The notes under the pieces: generated by a model
What the model was told of the DNA's origin: nothing
Seen by the model: only the letters and a program-made list of their open reading frames with translations
The model's database searches: none
Part shown: positions 35,225 through 43,749 of the stretch, one piece after another
Position numbering within the stretch: position 1 is the first letter of the stretch
How the letters are laid out: each line of letters opens with the position of its first letter
Program-made: the position numbers and the translations under genes
Assembly (NCBI GenBank): GCA_039806955.1
Contig: JBDHQI010000017.1
Coordinates: 22,643-86,642 of the forward strand
DNA from: JADLHS01 sp039806955
GTDB lineage: Bacteria; Verrucomicrobiota; Verrucomicrobiia; Limisphaerales; JADLHS01
Direction of reading: 5' to 3'
DNA length: 64,000 nucleotides

Positions 35225-36337
35225 ATGGGCGAATTGACCGAGATTATTAAGGCGGAAATTGCCGCTCAGGGCGCGATCCCGTTCTCCCGATTCATGGAGC
35301 TGGCCTTGTATTGTCCCGAATATGGATATTACGAGCAGAAAAGTGGCACAGTCGGGCGGTCGGGAGATTTCTATACCAGCGTCAGCGTCGGATCGCTTTT
35401 CGGGACGTTGCTGGCCTTTCAATTCGCACGTTGGTTGGAGCGTTTGCCTGGCGATCCGGTTTACCTGGTGGAAGCTGGCGCCCACGATGGAAAATTGGCC
35501 GGCGATGTTTTGAATTGGTTGGTTGCACACCAACCAGAACTGATGTCGCGGCTGACCTACGTGATCATCGAGCCGTCGGCGCGGCGTCGAGCTTGGCAAG
35601 CGGAGACTTTGCAACGATTCGACACCTCGGTTGCCTGGGTGCGCGACGCGTCCGAACTTCCCAATGATTTGCGCGGGGTGATTTTTTCCAACGAGTTATT
35701 GGATGCATTTCCAGTGCGGCGACTGGGTTGGAATCAGCAGACGCAGCAGTGGTTTGAATGGGGCGTGGTCTGGTCGGCAAACGCATTTCACTGGACCAAG
35801 TTGTCGGGAACGGTGACGTTGCCCGAATGGTTTCAAGTTCCACCCGAGTTGCAATGCGTCTTACCCGCGGACCATACCTTGGAACTGAATTCCGCCGCCG
35901 AGCAATGGTGGCGAAGTGCGGCGCAAGCTTTACGACGGGGTTGGCTGTTGACTCTGGATTACGGATTGGACGCCGAGGATTTTTTATCGTCACATCGCCC
36001 GAACGGAACGGTTCGAGCTTATCATCAGCATCGAGCTGTCCCAGACGTGCTCGGGTTGCCCGGTGCGCAAGACCTCACGGCGCACGTTAATTTCTCGCGG
36101 TTGCAACGCGAGGGAGAAGGGTTGGGATTGGTAACGGAGTTTTACGGTCTGCAGGGAAGGTTTTTGTCAAACCTCGCAAAGCAATTGATGCAAGACCACA
36201 GACTCGCAACGACGTGGAGCGCGCGGTGGAGTCGGGAGTTGCAAACGCTGATTCATCCGGAGCATTTGGGACGGAGCTTCCGGGTTTTGTTGCAGAGCCG
36301 GGGTATTACGGATACGCATGGAGGACATGTTGGTTGA
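35225..36337 (+). CDS. MidA/NDUFAF7-type SAM-dependent methyltransferase
   Basis: A 370-residue protein. It has the DUF185/MidA signature: ARGAIPFSRFMELAL-like start (QGAIPFSRFMELALYCPEYG), GDFYTSVSVGSLFG and VEAGAHDGKLAGDVL, the SAM-binding loop. The mitochondrial relative methylates an arginine in complex I subunit NDUFS2; the bacterial target is unproven. It is divergent from pilT with 63 bases between the starts. Confidence 0.88.
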   Translation: MGELTEIIKAEIAAQGAIPFSRFMELALYCPEYGYYEQKSGTVGRSGDFYTSVSVGSLFGTLLAFQFARWLERLPGDPVYLVEAGAHDGKLAGDVLNWLVAHQPELMSRLTYVIIEPSARRRAWQAETLQRFDTSVAWVRDASELPNDLRGVIFSNELLDAFPVRRLGWNQQTQQWFEWGVVWSANAFHWTKLSGTVTLPEWFQVPPELQCVLPADHTLELNSAAEQWWRSAAQALRRGWLLTLDYGLDAEDFLSSHRPNGTVRAYHQHRAVPDVLGLPGAQDLTAHVNFSRLQREGEGLGLVTEFYGLQGRFLSNLAKQLMQDHRLATTWSARWSRELQTLIHPEHLGRSFRVLLQSRGITDTHGGHVG

Positions 36338-36397
36338 GCAAATGACTTGCACGGTTTTTGTTTCCCGGCATTTTAAGACGCACTTTTGAATTAAACG

Positions 36398-37288
36398 ATG
36401 AAAGGAATAATCTTGGCTGGTGGAGCGGGTTCGCGGCTTTATCCGTTAACCCTCGTCGCCAGCAAACAACTACAACCGGTTTACGACAAGCCGATGGTGT
36501 ATTATCCGTTGACCACCTTGATCGAGGGTGGCATCCGGGAGTTCTGCCTGATCTCCACGCCGCACGATCTGCCGCGGTTCAAACAGTTGCTGGGCGACGG
36601 ATCGCGTTTTGGGCTGACGATTGACTATCGCGCACAAGAGAAACCGGCAGGTATTGCGCAGGCTTTTCTGATCGCGGAATCGTTCATCGGTAAAGACCAC
36701 GTCACGTTGATCCTGGGGGACAACATCTTTTACGGCGGCGATGCGTTCGGAAAGGCGTTCAATGAGTTCAAGGATGGCGCGACCATCTTCGGCTATCACG
36801 TCAATGACCCGGAACGCTACGGCGTGGTGGAATTCGATGCGCAAGGACAGGCGCTTTCAATCGAGGAAAAACCGCAGCGACCCAAAAGCAACTACGCGGT
36901 GCCGGGTTTGTATATTTACGATAATCAGGTCTTGGAGATCGTCAGCAGTCAAAAGCCGTCCGCGCGTGGTGAGTTGGAGATTACTGACGTCAACGTTTCC
37001 TATCTCCGTCGCCAACAGTTGCGGGTGGCGTTATTGGCGCGCGGCTTCGCCTGGCTGGATGCGGGAACAAGCAGCAGTTTGCATGAAGCCAGCGCCTATG
37101 TGCAAACCATCGAAAAGCGAACTGGCGTAAAGATTGGTTGCCCGGAGGAAGCCGCCTTCCGCAACGGCTTTTTGGACTTGGCGCAACTCGAGGGGCTTGT
37201 CGCCAAAATGCCGAAGTGCGAATATCGCGACTACCTGGAGCATGAAGTGGTCGCCGAAGCCCGAAGGCCGACTGCCGGGCGCGCTTGA
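36398..37288 (+). CDS. rfbA: Glucose-1-phosphate thymidylyltransferase
   Basis: A 296-residue enzyme starting MKGIILAGGAGSRLYPLT, with SKQLQPVYDKPM, ILGDNIFYG and the C-terminal GFAWLDAGTSSSLHEAS. It makes dTDP-glucose from glucose-1-phosphate and dTTP, the first step towards dTDP-L-rhamnose. It is the first of four tightly packed genes in the order A-C-D-B and opens the exopolysaccharide locus. Confidence 0.97.
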   Translation: MKGIILAGGAGSRLYPLTLVASKQLQPVYDKPMVYYPLTTLIEGGIREFCLISTPHDLPRFKQLLGDGSRFGLTIDYRAQEKPAGIAQAFLIAESFIGKDHVTLILGDNIFYGGDAFGKAFNEFKDGATIFGYHVNDPERYGVVEFDAQGQALSIEEKPQRPKSNYAVPGLYIYDNQVLEIVSSQKPSARGELEITDVNVSYLRRQQLRVALLARGFAWLDAGTSSSLHEASAYVQTIEKRTGVKIGCPEEAAFRNGFLDLAQLEGLVAKMPKCEYRDYLEHEVVAEARRPTAGRA

Positions 37289-37300
37289 ATTGCGACGAAC

Positions 37301-37849
37301 ATGAAAATTGCAACCTGCGACATATCGGGCTTGGTGATCATCGAGCCCAGTGTTTTTGGAGATGCGCGCGGTTTCTTCATGGAAACCTGGAATGAGCAGC
37401 GCTACCACGACGCCGGGCTAAAATGGAAATTTGTTCAGGATAATTTGTCATTTTCACAACGGGGAATATTGCGGGGCTTGCACTTTCAAAATCCGAGAGG
37501 GCAGGGGAAGCTGGTCCAGGTTTTACAGGGCGAAGTATTTGATGTCGCGGTGGACCTTCGCAAAAGTTCCCCGACCTTTGGGCGATGGCATGGCTTGAAT
37601 CTATCGGCGGAAAATAAACTCCAGTTTTACATCCCGCCGGGGTTTGCTCATGGTTTTGCGGTGTTAAGTGAAACCGCCATGTTTGCCTACAAATGCACCG
37701 ATTTTTATAGTCGCGAAAATGAGCTGTCTCTCCTTTGGAACGATCCCGACATCGGAATTGTCTGGCCGCTGGCCCACCCGCAACTTTCTGAAAAAGACCA
37801 ACGGGGGCCGCGATTAAACGACCTGCCCCGGGAACGTCTGTTTGATTAA
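37301..37849 (+). CDS. rfbC: dTDP-4-dehydrorhamnose 3,5-epimerase
   Basis: A 182-residue cupin enzyme with GILRGLHFQ (catalytic His), GEVFDVAVDLRKSSPTFG and YIPPGFAHGF followed by KCTDFYSRENE. It epimerises dTDP-4-dehydro-6-deoxyglucose at C3 and C5. It starts 12 bases after rfbA. Confidence 0.96.
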   Translation: MKIATCDISGLVIIEPSVFGDARGFFMETWNEQRYHDAGLKWKFVQDNLSFSQRGILRGLHFQNPRGQGKLVQVLQGEVFDVAVDLRKSSPTFGRWHGLNLSAENKLQFYIPPGFAHGFAVLSETAMFAYKCTDFYSRENELSLLWNDPDIGIVWPLAHPQLSEKDQRGPRLNDLPRERLFD

Positions 37850-37871
37850 TGGCCCGGTGGCGATATTCGGC

Positions 37872-38744
37872 ATGAAGATTTTGGTCATCGGAAAATATGG
37901 TCAGGTTGCCTGGGAGTTGCAGCGAACCTTGGCGCCTTGGGGTCAGGTTGTCGCCGTGGGTCGGGCCGATCTTGATTTGGAGGACGCGCGCGCGGTCCGA
38001 ACCTTGGTGGCTGAAGTCCGTCCGCAACTGCTGGTGAATGCCGCCGCTTATACGATGGTGGACCAGGCCGAGACCGAAAAGGATCTGTGCGTCAAAATCA
38101 ATACGGCCCTGCCGGAGATACTGGCGGACGAAGTTCGCCGGCTCGGGGCCTGGTTGATCCACTATTCCACCGATTACGTGTTTGGCGGCTCGAAAACCAC
38201 GCCGTATGTGGAAACCGATCGCACCTCTCCCTCGGGGGTTTACGCGGCTTCAAAATTGGAGGGCGAAAAAGCAGTGGTCGCTTCCGGGGCGGATTATTTG
38301 CTGTTTCGCGTGTGCTGGGTGTATGGCGCGCGCGGACGGAATTTTATGCAGACCATGCACCGTTTGGCGCGTGAACGCGAGACGTTGCGCGTGGTGCGGG
38401 ACCAGTTCGGTTCGCCAACCTGGTCGCGCATGATTGCCGAGGCAAGCGCTCAGGCGGCGCAGCAGGTGATGCGTTCCAAAGCGCGACAGGAGTTCCGCGG
38501 GATTTATCATCTGGCCGCCAGCGGTTCAACCAACTGGTACGAATTTGCGCGGCGGATTATTGAAGCGCTGCCGGAGTCGGAACGGAAATGCCGCCAGGTG
38601 GAAGGCATCACCACCGCAGAATATCCCACGCCGGTGCGCCGTCCCGCGTACTCGGTTTTGAATTGCGATAAATTGGAAAAAGTTTTCGGGCTGCGTCTGC
38701 CCGATTGGGAACACAGTTTGCACCAAGTTTTAGATCTATCATGA
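37872..38744 (+). CDS. rfbD: dTDP-4-dehydrorhamnose reductase
   Basis: From the ATG at 37872 the protein has 290 residues, beginning MKILVIGKYGQVAWEL. YxxxK is in YAASKLEGE, and the family string NAAAYTMVDQAE is present. It makes dTDP-L-rhamnose. The frame is open from 37842, overlapping rfbC, but the internal start places the Rossmann motif at the expected position. Its end overlaps rfbB by four bases. Confidence 0.95.
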   Translation: MKILVIGKYGQVAWELQRTLAPWGQVVAVGRADLDLEDARAVRTLVAEVRPQLLVNAAAYTMVDQAETEKDLCVKINTALPEILADEVRRLGAWLIHYSTDYVFGGSKTTPYVETDRTSPSGVYAASKLEGEKAVVASGADYLLFRVCWVYGARGRNFMQTMHRLARERETLRVVRDQFGSPTWSRMIAEASAQAAQQVMRSKARQEFRGIYHLAASGSTNWYEFARRIIEALPESERKCRQVEGITTAEYPTPVRRPAYSVLNCDKLEKVFGLRLPDWEHSLHQVLDLS

Positions 38745-39751
38745 AATTATTGATTACCGGCGGAGCGGGTTTTATCGGCTCAAACTTGATTCATCACCTC
38801 ATTGACAAACCGGAGCTTGAAAAGCTGGTCAACCTGGATTGTCTCACCTACGCCGGCCACCTGGAGAATCTGACGTCGGTCTCGCGTCACCCCAAATACG
38901 TGTTTGAGAAAGTGGATCTGCGCGACAAGGACGAAGTGGTTCGCGTCGTGCGGCAGCATGGAATTACGCAGGTCATGCACCTGGCGGCGGAATCGCACGT
39001 GGATCGCTCGATCACCGGCCCTGGAGATTTCATCACCACCAATATCGTGGGGACGTTTAATCTGCTGGAAGCGTGTCGCGAATTTTGGGCAGAACATTTT
39101 GACCAACATCGCTTCCATCACGTCTCGACGGATGAAGTGTATGGTTCGCTGGGGGCAACGGGGTTCTTCACTGAAACTACACCTTACGCGCCCAATTCAC
39201 CGTACTCAGCCAGCAAAGCATCCAGTGACATGTTGGTGCGGGCTTATCACCACACCTATCAGTTGAACACGGTGATCACCAACTGCTCCAACAATTACGG
39301 TCCCTTTCAATTTCCGGAGAAGTTGATTCCGGTGGTCATTCAGAAGGGGTTGGCGCGCCAGCCGATTCCGATTTACGGCGACGGCATGAATGTGCGCGAT
39401 TGGTTGTATGTGCGTGACCATGCGGAGGCGCTCTGGCTGGTCTTAAATCGGGGGAAGAGCGGCGAAACCTACAACATTGGCGGTCACAATGAATGGGCGA
39501 ACCTCAACATTGTGAAGCTCGTTTGTGATCTGATTGATGAATTGGCGCCACAATTGGGCGGCAATACGCGCGCCCTTATTTCTTTCGTGAAAGATCGTCC
39601 GGGTCACGATCGTCGCTACGCCATTGACGCAAGCAAACTGCAACAAGAACTCGGTTGGGTGCCGGCCTACACCTTCGAACGCGGTATTCGTGAAACCGTG
39701 CGTTGGTATCTGGAGAACCAAACCTGGGTGAAGACGGTGTTGCATAAATAG
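38741..39751 (+). CDS. rfbB: dTDP-glucose 4,6-dehydratase
   Basis: The ATG at 38741 overlaps the rfbD stop (ATGA) and gives 336 residues. It has GGAGFIGSNLIHHL, HLAAESHVDRSI, STDEVYGSLG and the catalytic YSASKASSD. It converts dTDP-glucose to the 4-keto-6-deoxy sugar. It completes the rhamnose pathway in this operon. Confidence 0.97.
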   Translation: MKLLITGGAGFIGSNLIHHLIDKPELEKLVNLDCLTYAGHLENLTSVSRHPKYVFEKVDLRDKDEVVRVVRQHGITQVMHLAAESHVDRSITGPGDFITTNIVGTFNLLEACREFWAEHFDQHRFHHVSTDEVYGSLGATGFFTETTPYAPNSPYSASKASSDMLVRAYHHTYQLNTVITNCSNNYGPFQFPEKLIPVVIQKGLARQPIPIYGDGMNVRDWLYVRDHAEALWLVLNRGKSGETYNIGGHNEWANLNIVKLVCDLIDELAPQLGGNTRALISFVKDRPGHDRRYAIDASKLQQELGWVPAYTFERGIRETVRWYLENQTWVKTVLHK

Positions 39752-40074
39752 AACAAAATTTCGTTGTTCATCGGTTGAACTACGGACATGAGGTTCGTGG
39801 TCTAGGTTGCGCTTGCCGAAAGCGTTGCGTCGTGTATCGGGCGCGGCAATAATCGTAATCTTCATCTGCGCTACTTCCCAGTAATCTTGCCATTCGATCT
39901 CCTCTGCCCATTCGGGCGAAGAAACGCTCCGTAGTTAGCCGGATAGACGTTCCGTAATGAATGTCCAAGTCTTTGATTCAATGTCACTTGCAACGATTTT
40001 ATTTGAATGGAAAATGATTGGTGTTGTTCGGTTGCCCACCAGGGAGGCAAGCGACAAGCAACATTCAGAAGATT
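39752..40074. other. Intergenic region between rfbB and the sugar transferase
   Basis: About 320 bases, richer in A and T near 39955-40010. I see no gene. It may hold a promoter for the second part of the locus but no convincing -35/-10 pair stands out. Confidence 0.4.
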
Positions 40075-40857
40075 ATGGAGAATGTCGAAAATCGGAAAGT
40101 CGTTGGTTTGGAACAAAAGCAAACAGTGGAAAATGGATCTGTCAACAATAGCGCCGCACCGATGTGGAAGCGCTTGCTTGACGCCGTAGTTATTCTGCTG
40201 ACTCTCCCGGCTATCCTCCTGGTCGGCGCACTGATCGCAATTGGGATCAAGCTGGGATCTCGCGGTCCGGTTTTGTTTCGCCAGGAACGAATCGGTTACA
40301 AAGGACAACGGTTCGTTTGCTTCAAGTTTCGCACCATGCGCGTCGGGGCGGAGACCGCTTCGCATCAGGGGTACACAACGAGTCTGATCAAATCAGATGC
40401 GCCCATGACCAAGCTGGATGCCGGCAAAGATTCCCGCATTATTCCCTTGGGTCGGATAATACGCGCCACCGGATTGGATGAGTTGCCACAACTTATCAAT
40501 GTGTTGCGGGGGGAGATGAGCCTTGTCGGACCGCGCCCCTGTGTGCGTTACGAGTATGAAATGTACGAACCGTGGCAAAAGCGCCGCTTTGACGCCGTCC
40601 CCGGACTGACTGGACTGTGGCAGGTAAGTGGAAAAAACCGTACCACTTTTAACCAGATGATTCATTTCGACATTGAATATTCGGAGCGGATGAGTCTCTG
40701 GTTGGACTTGAAAATCATGGTCAAAACTTTGCCCGCACTCATTCAGCAGTGCCGGGATCAACGAGTTGCGCGCCGCGTCGAATCCAAAGCAGCACGAATT
40801 ACCACGGCTGTGCCGATCCATTCCGCAGTGGCGGCTTCTCGTTTTGGTGCGAAATAA
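40075..40857 (+). CDS. Polyprenyl-phosphate sugar-1-phosphate transferase (Bac_transf)
   Basis: A 260-residue priming enzyme. One membrane-entering helix lies near 31-53 (LLDAVVILLTLPAILLVGAL), then GPVLFRQERIGYKGQ, FKFRTMR, LDELPQLINVLRGEMSLVGPRP and PGLTGLWQVSGK, all typical of the short monotopic PglC/WbaP-C type. It loads the first sugar phosphate on the lipid carrier. A longer frame from 40018 is open, but the ATG at 40075 gives the usual short cytoplasmic lead. Confidence 0.93.
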   Translation: MENVENRKVVGLEQKQTVENGSVNNSAAPMWKRLLDAVVILLTLPAILLVGALIAIGIKLGSRGPVLFRQERIGYKGQRFVCFKFRTMRVGAETASHQGYTTSLIKSDAPMTKLDAGKDSRIIPLGRIIRATGLDELPQLINVLRGEMSLVGPRPCVRYEYEMYEPWQKRRFDAVPGLTGLWQVSGKNRTTFNQMIHFDIEYSERMSLWLDLKIMVKTLPALIQQCRDQRVARRVESKAARITTAVPIHSAVAASRFGAK

Positions 40858-40908
40858 GCTGTCCCAACCAAGGATTGCAAAATCCGTGCATTGCCATTTA
40901 TTAAAGTT

Positions 40909-42042
40909 ATGAAACAAGCCATCAAGGTGGGGGTTGTGGGGTGTGGTTATTGGGGGCCGAACTTAATCCGAAATTTGCGTCAAGCGGCTGGCTGCGAGCT
41001 GAAGATTATTTGTGATGCCAGCGAGTCGCGTTTGAAGCACATGCGCAAACTGCATCAAGACGTTGCCACCACCACGCAGTTCAGCGATTTGCTGCAAGAT
41101 GGAGAATTGGATGCAATCGTCGTTGCGACCCCGGTGCGTTTCCACTTTGAAATGGCGAAAGCCGCCTTGCTTGCCGGGAAGCACGTATTCGTCGAAAAAC
41201 CATTGGCCCGCACTGTGATCGAGGCGGAAGAGCTGGTATCGTTGGCCGAACAGAATGGGTTGATTTTGATGGTTGGTCACACCTTCCTCTTTTCGCCCGC
41301 TGTTCGTCGAATGAAAGAAATTATTGATGCGGGAGATATTGGTGAAATTCAGTATATCTCGGCGCGACGGCTGAATTTGGGATTGTTTCAAAAAGATATC
41401 AATGTGGCTTGGGATCTGGCCCCGCATGATATTTCCATCATCCTGTATTTGCTGGATGAGCAACCCCAGTCCGTCTCGTGTCAGGGTAGCAGTCATGTGA
41501 ACCGGCATATCGAAGACGTGACCATGATGTATCTGACCTTCAAAAAGAACCGGTGCGCATTTGTTCAAAACAGTTGGTTGGACCCGAAGAAGATCAGGCA
41601 AATGACAGTCGTGGGGTCGCGCCGTATGATCGTTTATGACGACACCGAGCCGTTGGAGAAATTGAAGATTTACGACGCGCGGGTTGAAGTTCCGGCCCAT
41701 TATGACACGTTTGCCGAATTTACCTATTCCTACCATTACGGTGACGCATACGTGCCATACATCAAACAAGATGAACCGCTGAAACTGGAATGTCAGCACT
41801 TCCTAGACTGCATCCGTGGCGAGGCGAAGCCGATTACCAGTGGCCAGTCCGGGCTGGAAGTGGTGCGCATTCTGGAAGCTTCAAGCACTTCGTTGCAGCA
41901 ACAGGGGCAGGCGATCTCCATTGCGCAAGTCGCCGGAAATCGTCCGCGTAATGGTTTTAGTTCGAAATCAAGCACGGATGGTAAAAGTGGTAAGGTCCGC
42001 GTCGGTGCGGCCGCCGGATTGCACAACGCGTTGGGAGCGTGA
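40909..42042 (+). CDS. WlbA-like Gfo/Idh/MocA dehydrogenase
   Basis: A 377-residue enzyme: VGVVGCGYWGPNLIRNL (NAD binding), FVEKPLARTV (conserved EKP Lys) and DLAPHDISIILYLLD. This resembles UDP-GlcNAcA 3-dehydrogenase (WlbA/WbpB) and its relatives. The next gene is a matching N-acetyltransferase that overlaps by four bases (GTGA). The aminotransferase that should act between them is not in the window. Confidence 0.85.
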   Translation: MKQAIKVGVVGCGYWGPNLIRNLRQAAGCELKIICDASESRLKHMRKLHQDVATTTQFSDLLQDGELDAIVVATPVRFHFEMAKAALLAGKHVFVEKPLARTVIEAEELVSLAEQNGLILMVGHTFLFSPAVRRMKEIIDAGDIGEIQYISARRLNLGLFQKDINVAWDLAPHDISIILYLLDEQPQSVSCQGSSHVNRHIEDVTMMYLTFKKNRCAFVQNSWLDPKKIRQMTVVGSRRMIVYDDTEPLEKLKIYDARVEVPAHYDTFAEFTYSYHYGDAYVPYIKQDEPLKLECQHFLDCIRGEAKPITSGQSGLEVVRILEASSTSLQQQGQAISIAQVAGNRPRNGFSSKSSTDGKSGKVRVGAAAGLHNALGA

Positions 42043-42533
42043 GTACCTCCGACCCATCGTACCAGCGAATCGCTGCCGACGTAAAACTGGGGCAACGCGT
42101 TAAAATTTTTGCGTTCACCAATCTTTACGGTTGTTCGATCGGCGATGACACCAAAATTGGCACCTTCGTTGAAATTCAAAAAGGTGCCCATGTGGGGGCG
42201 CGTTGTAAAATCTCCAGCCACAGCTTCATTTGTGAAGGTGTGACTATCGAAGATGAAGTGTTTATTGGTCACGGCGTGACGTTCATCAATGACCGCTTTC
42301 CCCGGGCTACCAATGCCGACGGCCAGTTGCAGACGGAAGCCGATTGGAAATGTGATGCTACGCGGGTGAAACGTGGCGCCTCAGTTGGTTCGGGCGTTAC
42401 TATTTTGTGTGGAGTTACGATTGGCGAGCGCGCTATCATCGGCGCGGGTAGCGTGGTGACGAAAGATGTACCCGCCGGAGCGGTGGTGGCTGGTAATCCA
42501 GCCCGCATCCTCCGAACCGAGCGAGTGCATTGA
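42039..42533 (+). CDS. Hexapeptide-repeat N-acetyltransferase (WbpD/WlbB-like)
   Basis: A 164-residue left-handed beta-helix protein with repeats such as CSIGDDTKIGTFVEIQKGAH, VTIGERAIIGAGSVV and the end AGNPARIL. The GTG start overlaps the dehydrogenase stop. The family acetylates the 3-amino group of a UDP-sugar. It supports a 2,3-diacetamido type sugar in the polymer, but the pathway is incomplete here. Confidence 0.85.
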   Translation: MSTSDPSYQRIAADVKLGQRVKIFAFTNLYGCSIGDDTKIGTFVEIQKGAHVGARCKISSHSFICEGVTIEDEVFIGHGVTFINDRFPRATNADGQLQTEADWKCDATRVKRGASVGSGVTILCGVTIGERAIIGAGSVVTKDVPAGAVVAGNPARILRTERVH

Positions 42534-42700
42534 GCGTTGGTACGGCCCGGATGGATTAATCAGAAGTCGGATTTCCCTGCTGGAAACAGCTAATAATCAA
42601 GGAGGCGTGGTTTTGTTGGTCGGCGGTTCCGGGCGTTGTGGAGACGCACTCCGAACGGCCCAATTGAGTCACTCAGGCTGGATCACGGTCGAAGTTGCGC

Positions 42701-43744
42701 ATGGAATCAAATTCACAGGATGGCGGCGAAAATGCCGAGATGCCCAAGGGCAGTATCGGCCTTAGCGATATTTTATATACCCTGTTTCGCTACAAGTTTG
42801 TGGTGTTGGCTTCCGTACTAATGGGGCTGGTGGTGGCCGTGGCCATCTGGATCGTGCGCCCGCCCAACTACGAATCCACGGCCAATATCTACATTCCGTA
42901 TGTGGTTTCCTTGACCCCGGTTAACCCCAAGGACCGCGAGACGGATGTGACGCCCACCATTTTTGGCGCCGACACGGTCATCAATACCGAAATCGAAATG
43001 CTCAAGAGTTTCGATACCGCGATAACGGTGGCCAAACGTTTTACGCCGGAAAAGGTGTTAGCCCGCTACGGCGGGGGCACGAACCTCCTGGCCGCCGCTG
43101 GAGTGATTGCCAGTGGGCTTACCGTGGCGCCGCCGCGCGCCATGTACATGAGCGTAACGCTCTCGCATCGTGATCCCGACCTGGTTCAGCCGCTGTTACA
43201 AGGAGTGGTGGATGCGTACATGCGTCTGCACCATAATTTACGGATCGGAGACACCAGCAATTACGTGGAGCAGGTGGCGATCGCAGCGAAAAGGATTTCT
43301 GAAATAGACAAACAATTAAAAGAGTTGCGCACCCAGTCCGGAGTGCCGGACCTGCGTGAACGGCAGGTCGCCATCAGTCGCGAGTACACCGAACTACAAA
43401 GCCAGTTGTCGCACGCCCAGATAGAACTGGCACGACTTCAAGCCGGACGAGACGCCTCGAAAGAGGAGGCGGATTCAACAGCCGTCGAAGAGGAGTTGAC
43501 TCAAGATGCGATGGATTCTTATTCGGACTTGCTTACTCAGATTCAAGCGATGAAACAAGCCCGGCAAAGAGCCATCGTCGTGGATGATTTGACCACGAAT
43601 CATCCGTCGGTTTTGAAGCTGGACATCAAAATTCAGGAACTGCTTCGGCAGAAACTGTCACTGGAGATGCAACATGCCGCCTTGACCAACTACGTCGCGG
43701 ACCGACCGCGAGTGACGGGGGAACGTCCAGTAATGCGCCGGTAA
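42701..43744 (+). CDS. Wzz-type chain-length/co-polymerase domain, 5' part of a split gene
   Basis: A 347-residue ORF. A membrane segment lies near 27-49 (FVVLASVLMGLVVAVAIWIV), followed by the Wzz periplasmic region with NTEIEMLKS, and long coiled coil (EIDKQLKELRTQ, LQSQLSHAQIELARLQ). It stops at 43742-43744 just before the coiled coil would return to the membrane. The following ORF at 43750 continues the coiled coil in another frame. A run of five G at 43717-43721 is the simplest point of the frame break: one more G would join the two into one protein of about 750 residues. Confidence 0.8.
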   Translation: MESNSQDGGENAEMPKGSIGLSDILYTLFRYKFVVLASVLMGLVVAVAIWIVRPPNYESTANIYIPYVVSLTPVNPKDRETDVTPTIFGADTVINTEIEMLKSFDTAITVAKRFTPEKVLARYGGGTNLLAAAGVIASGLTVAPPRAMYMSVTLSHRDPDLVQPLLQGVVDAYMRLHHNLRIGDTSNYVEQVAIAAKRISEIDKQLKELRTQSGVPDLRERQVAISREYTELQSQLSHAQIELARLQAGRDASKEEADSTAVEEELTQDAMDSYSDLLTQIQAMKQARQRAIVVDDLTTNHPSVLKLDIKIQELLRQKLSLEMQHAALTNYVADRPRVTGERPVMRR

Positions 43745-43749
43745 TCACG

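Noticed and set aside
42466..42765. ORF bridging the acetyltransferase and the Wzz gene
   Set aside because: No ribosome site, overlaps both neighbours, and the translation has no domain.
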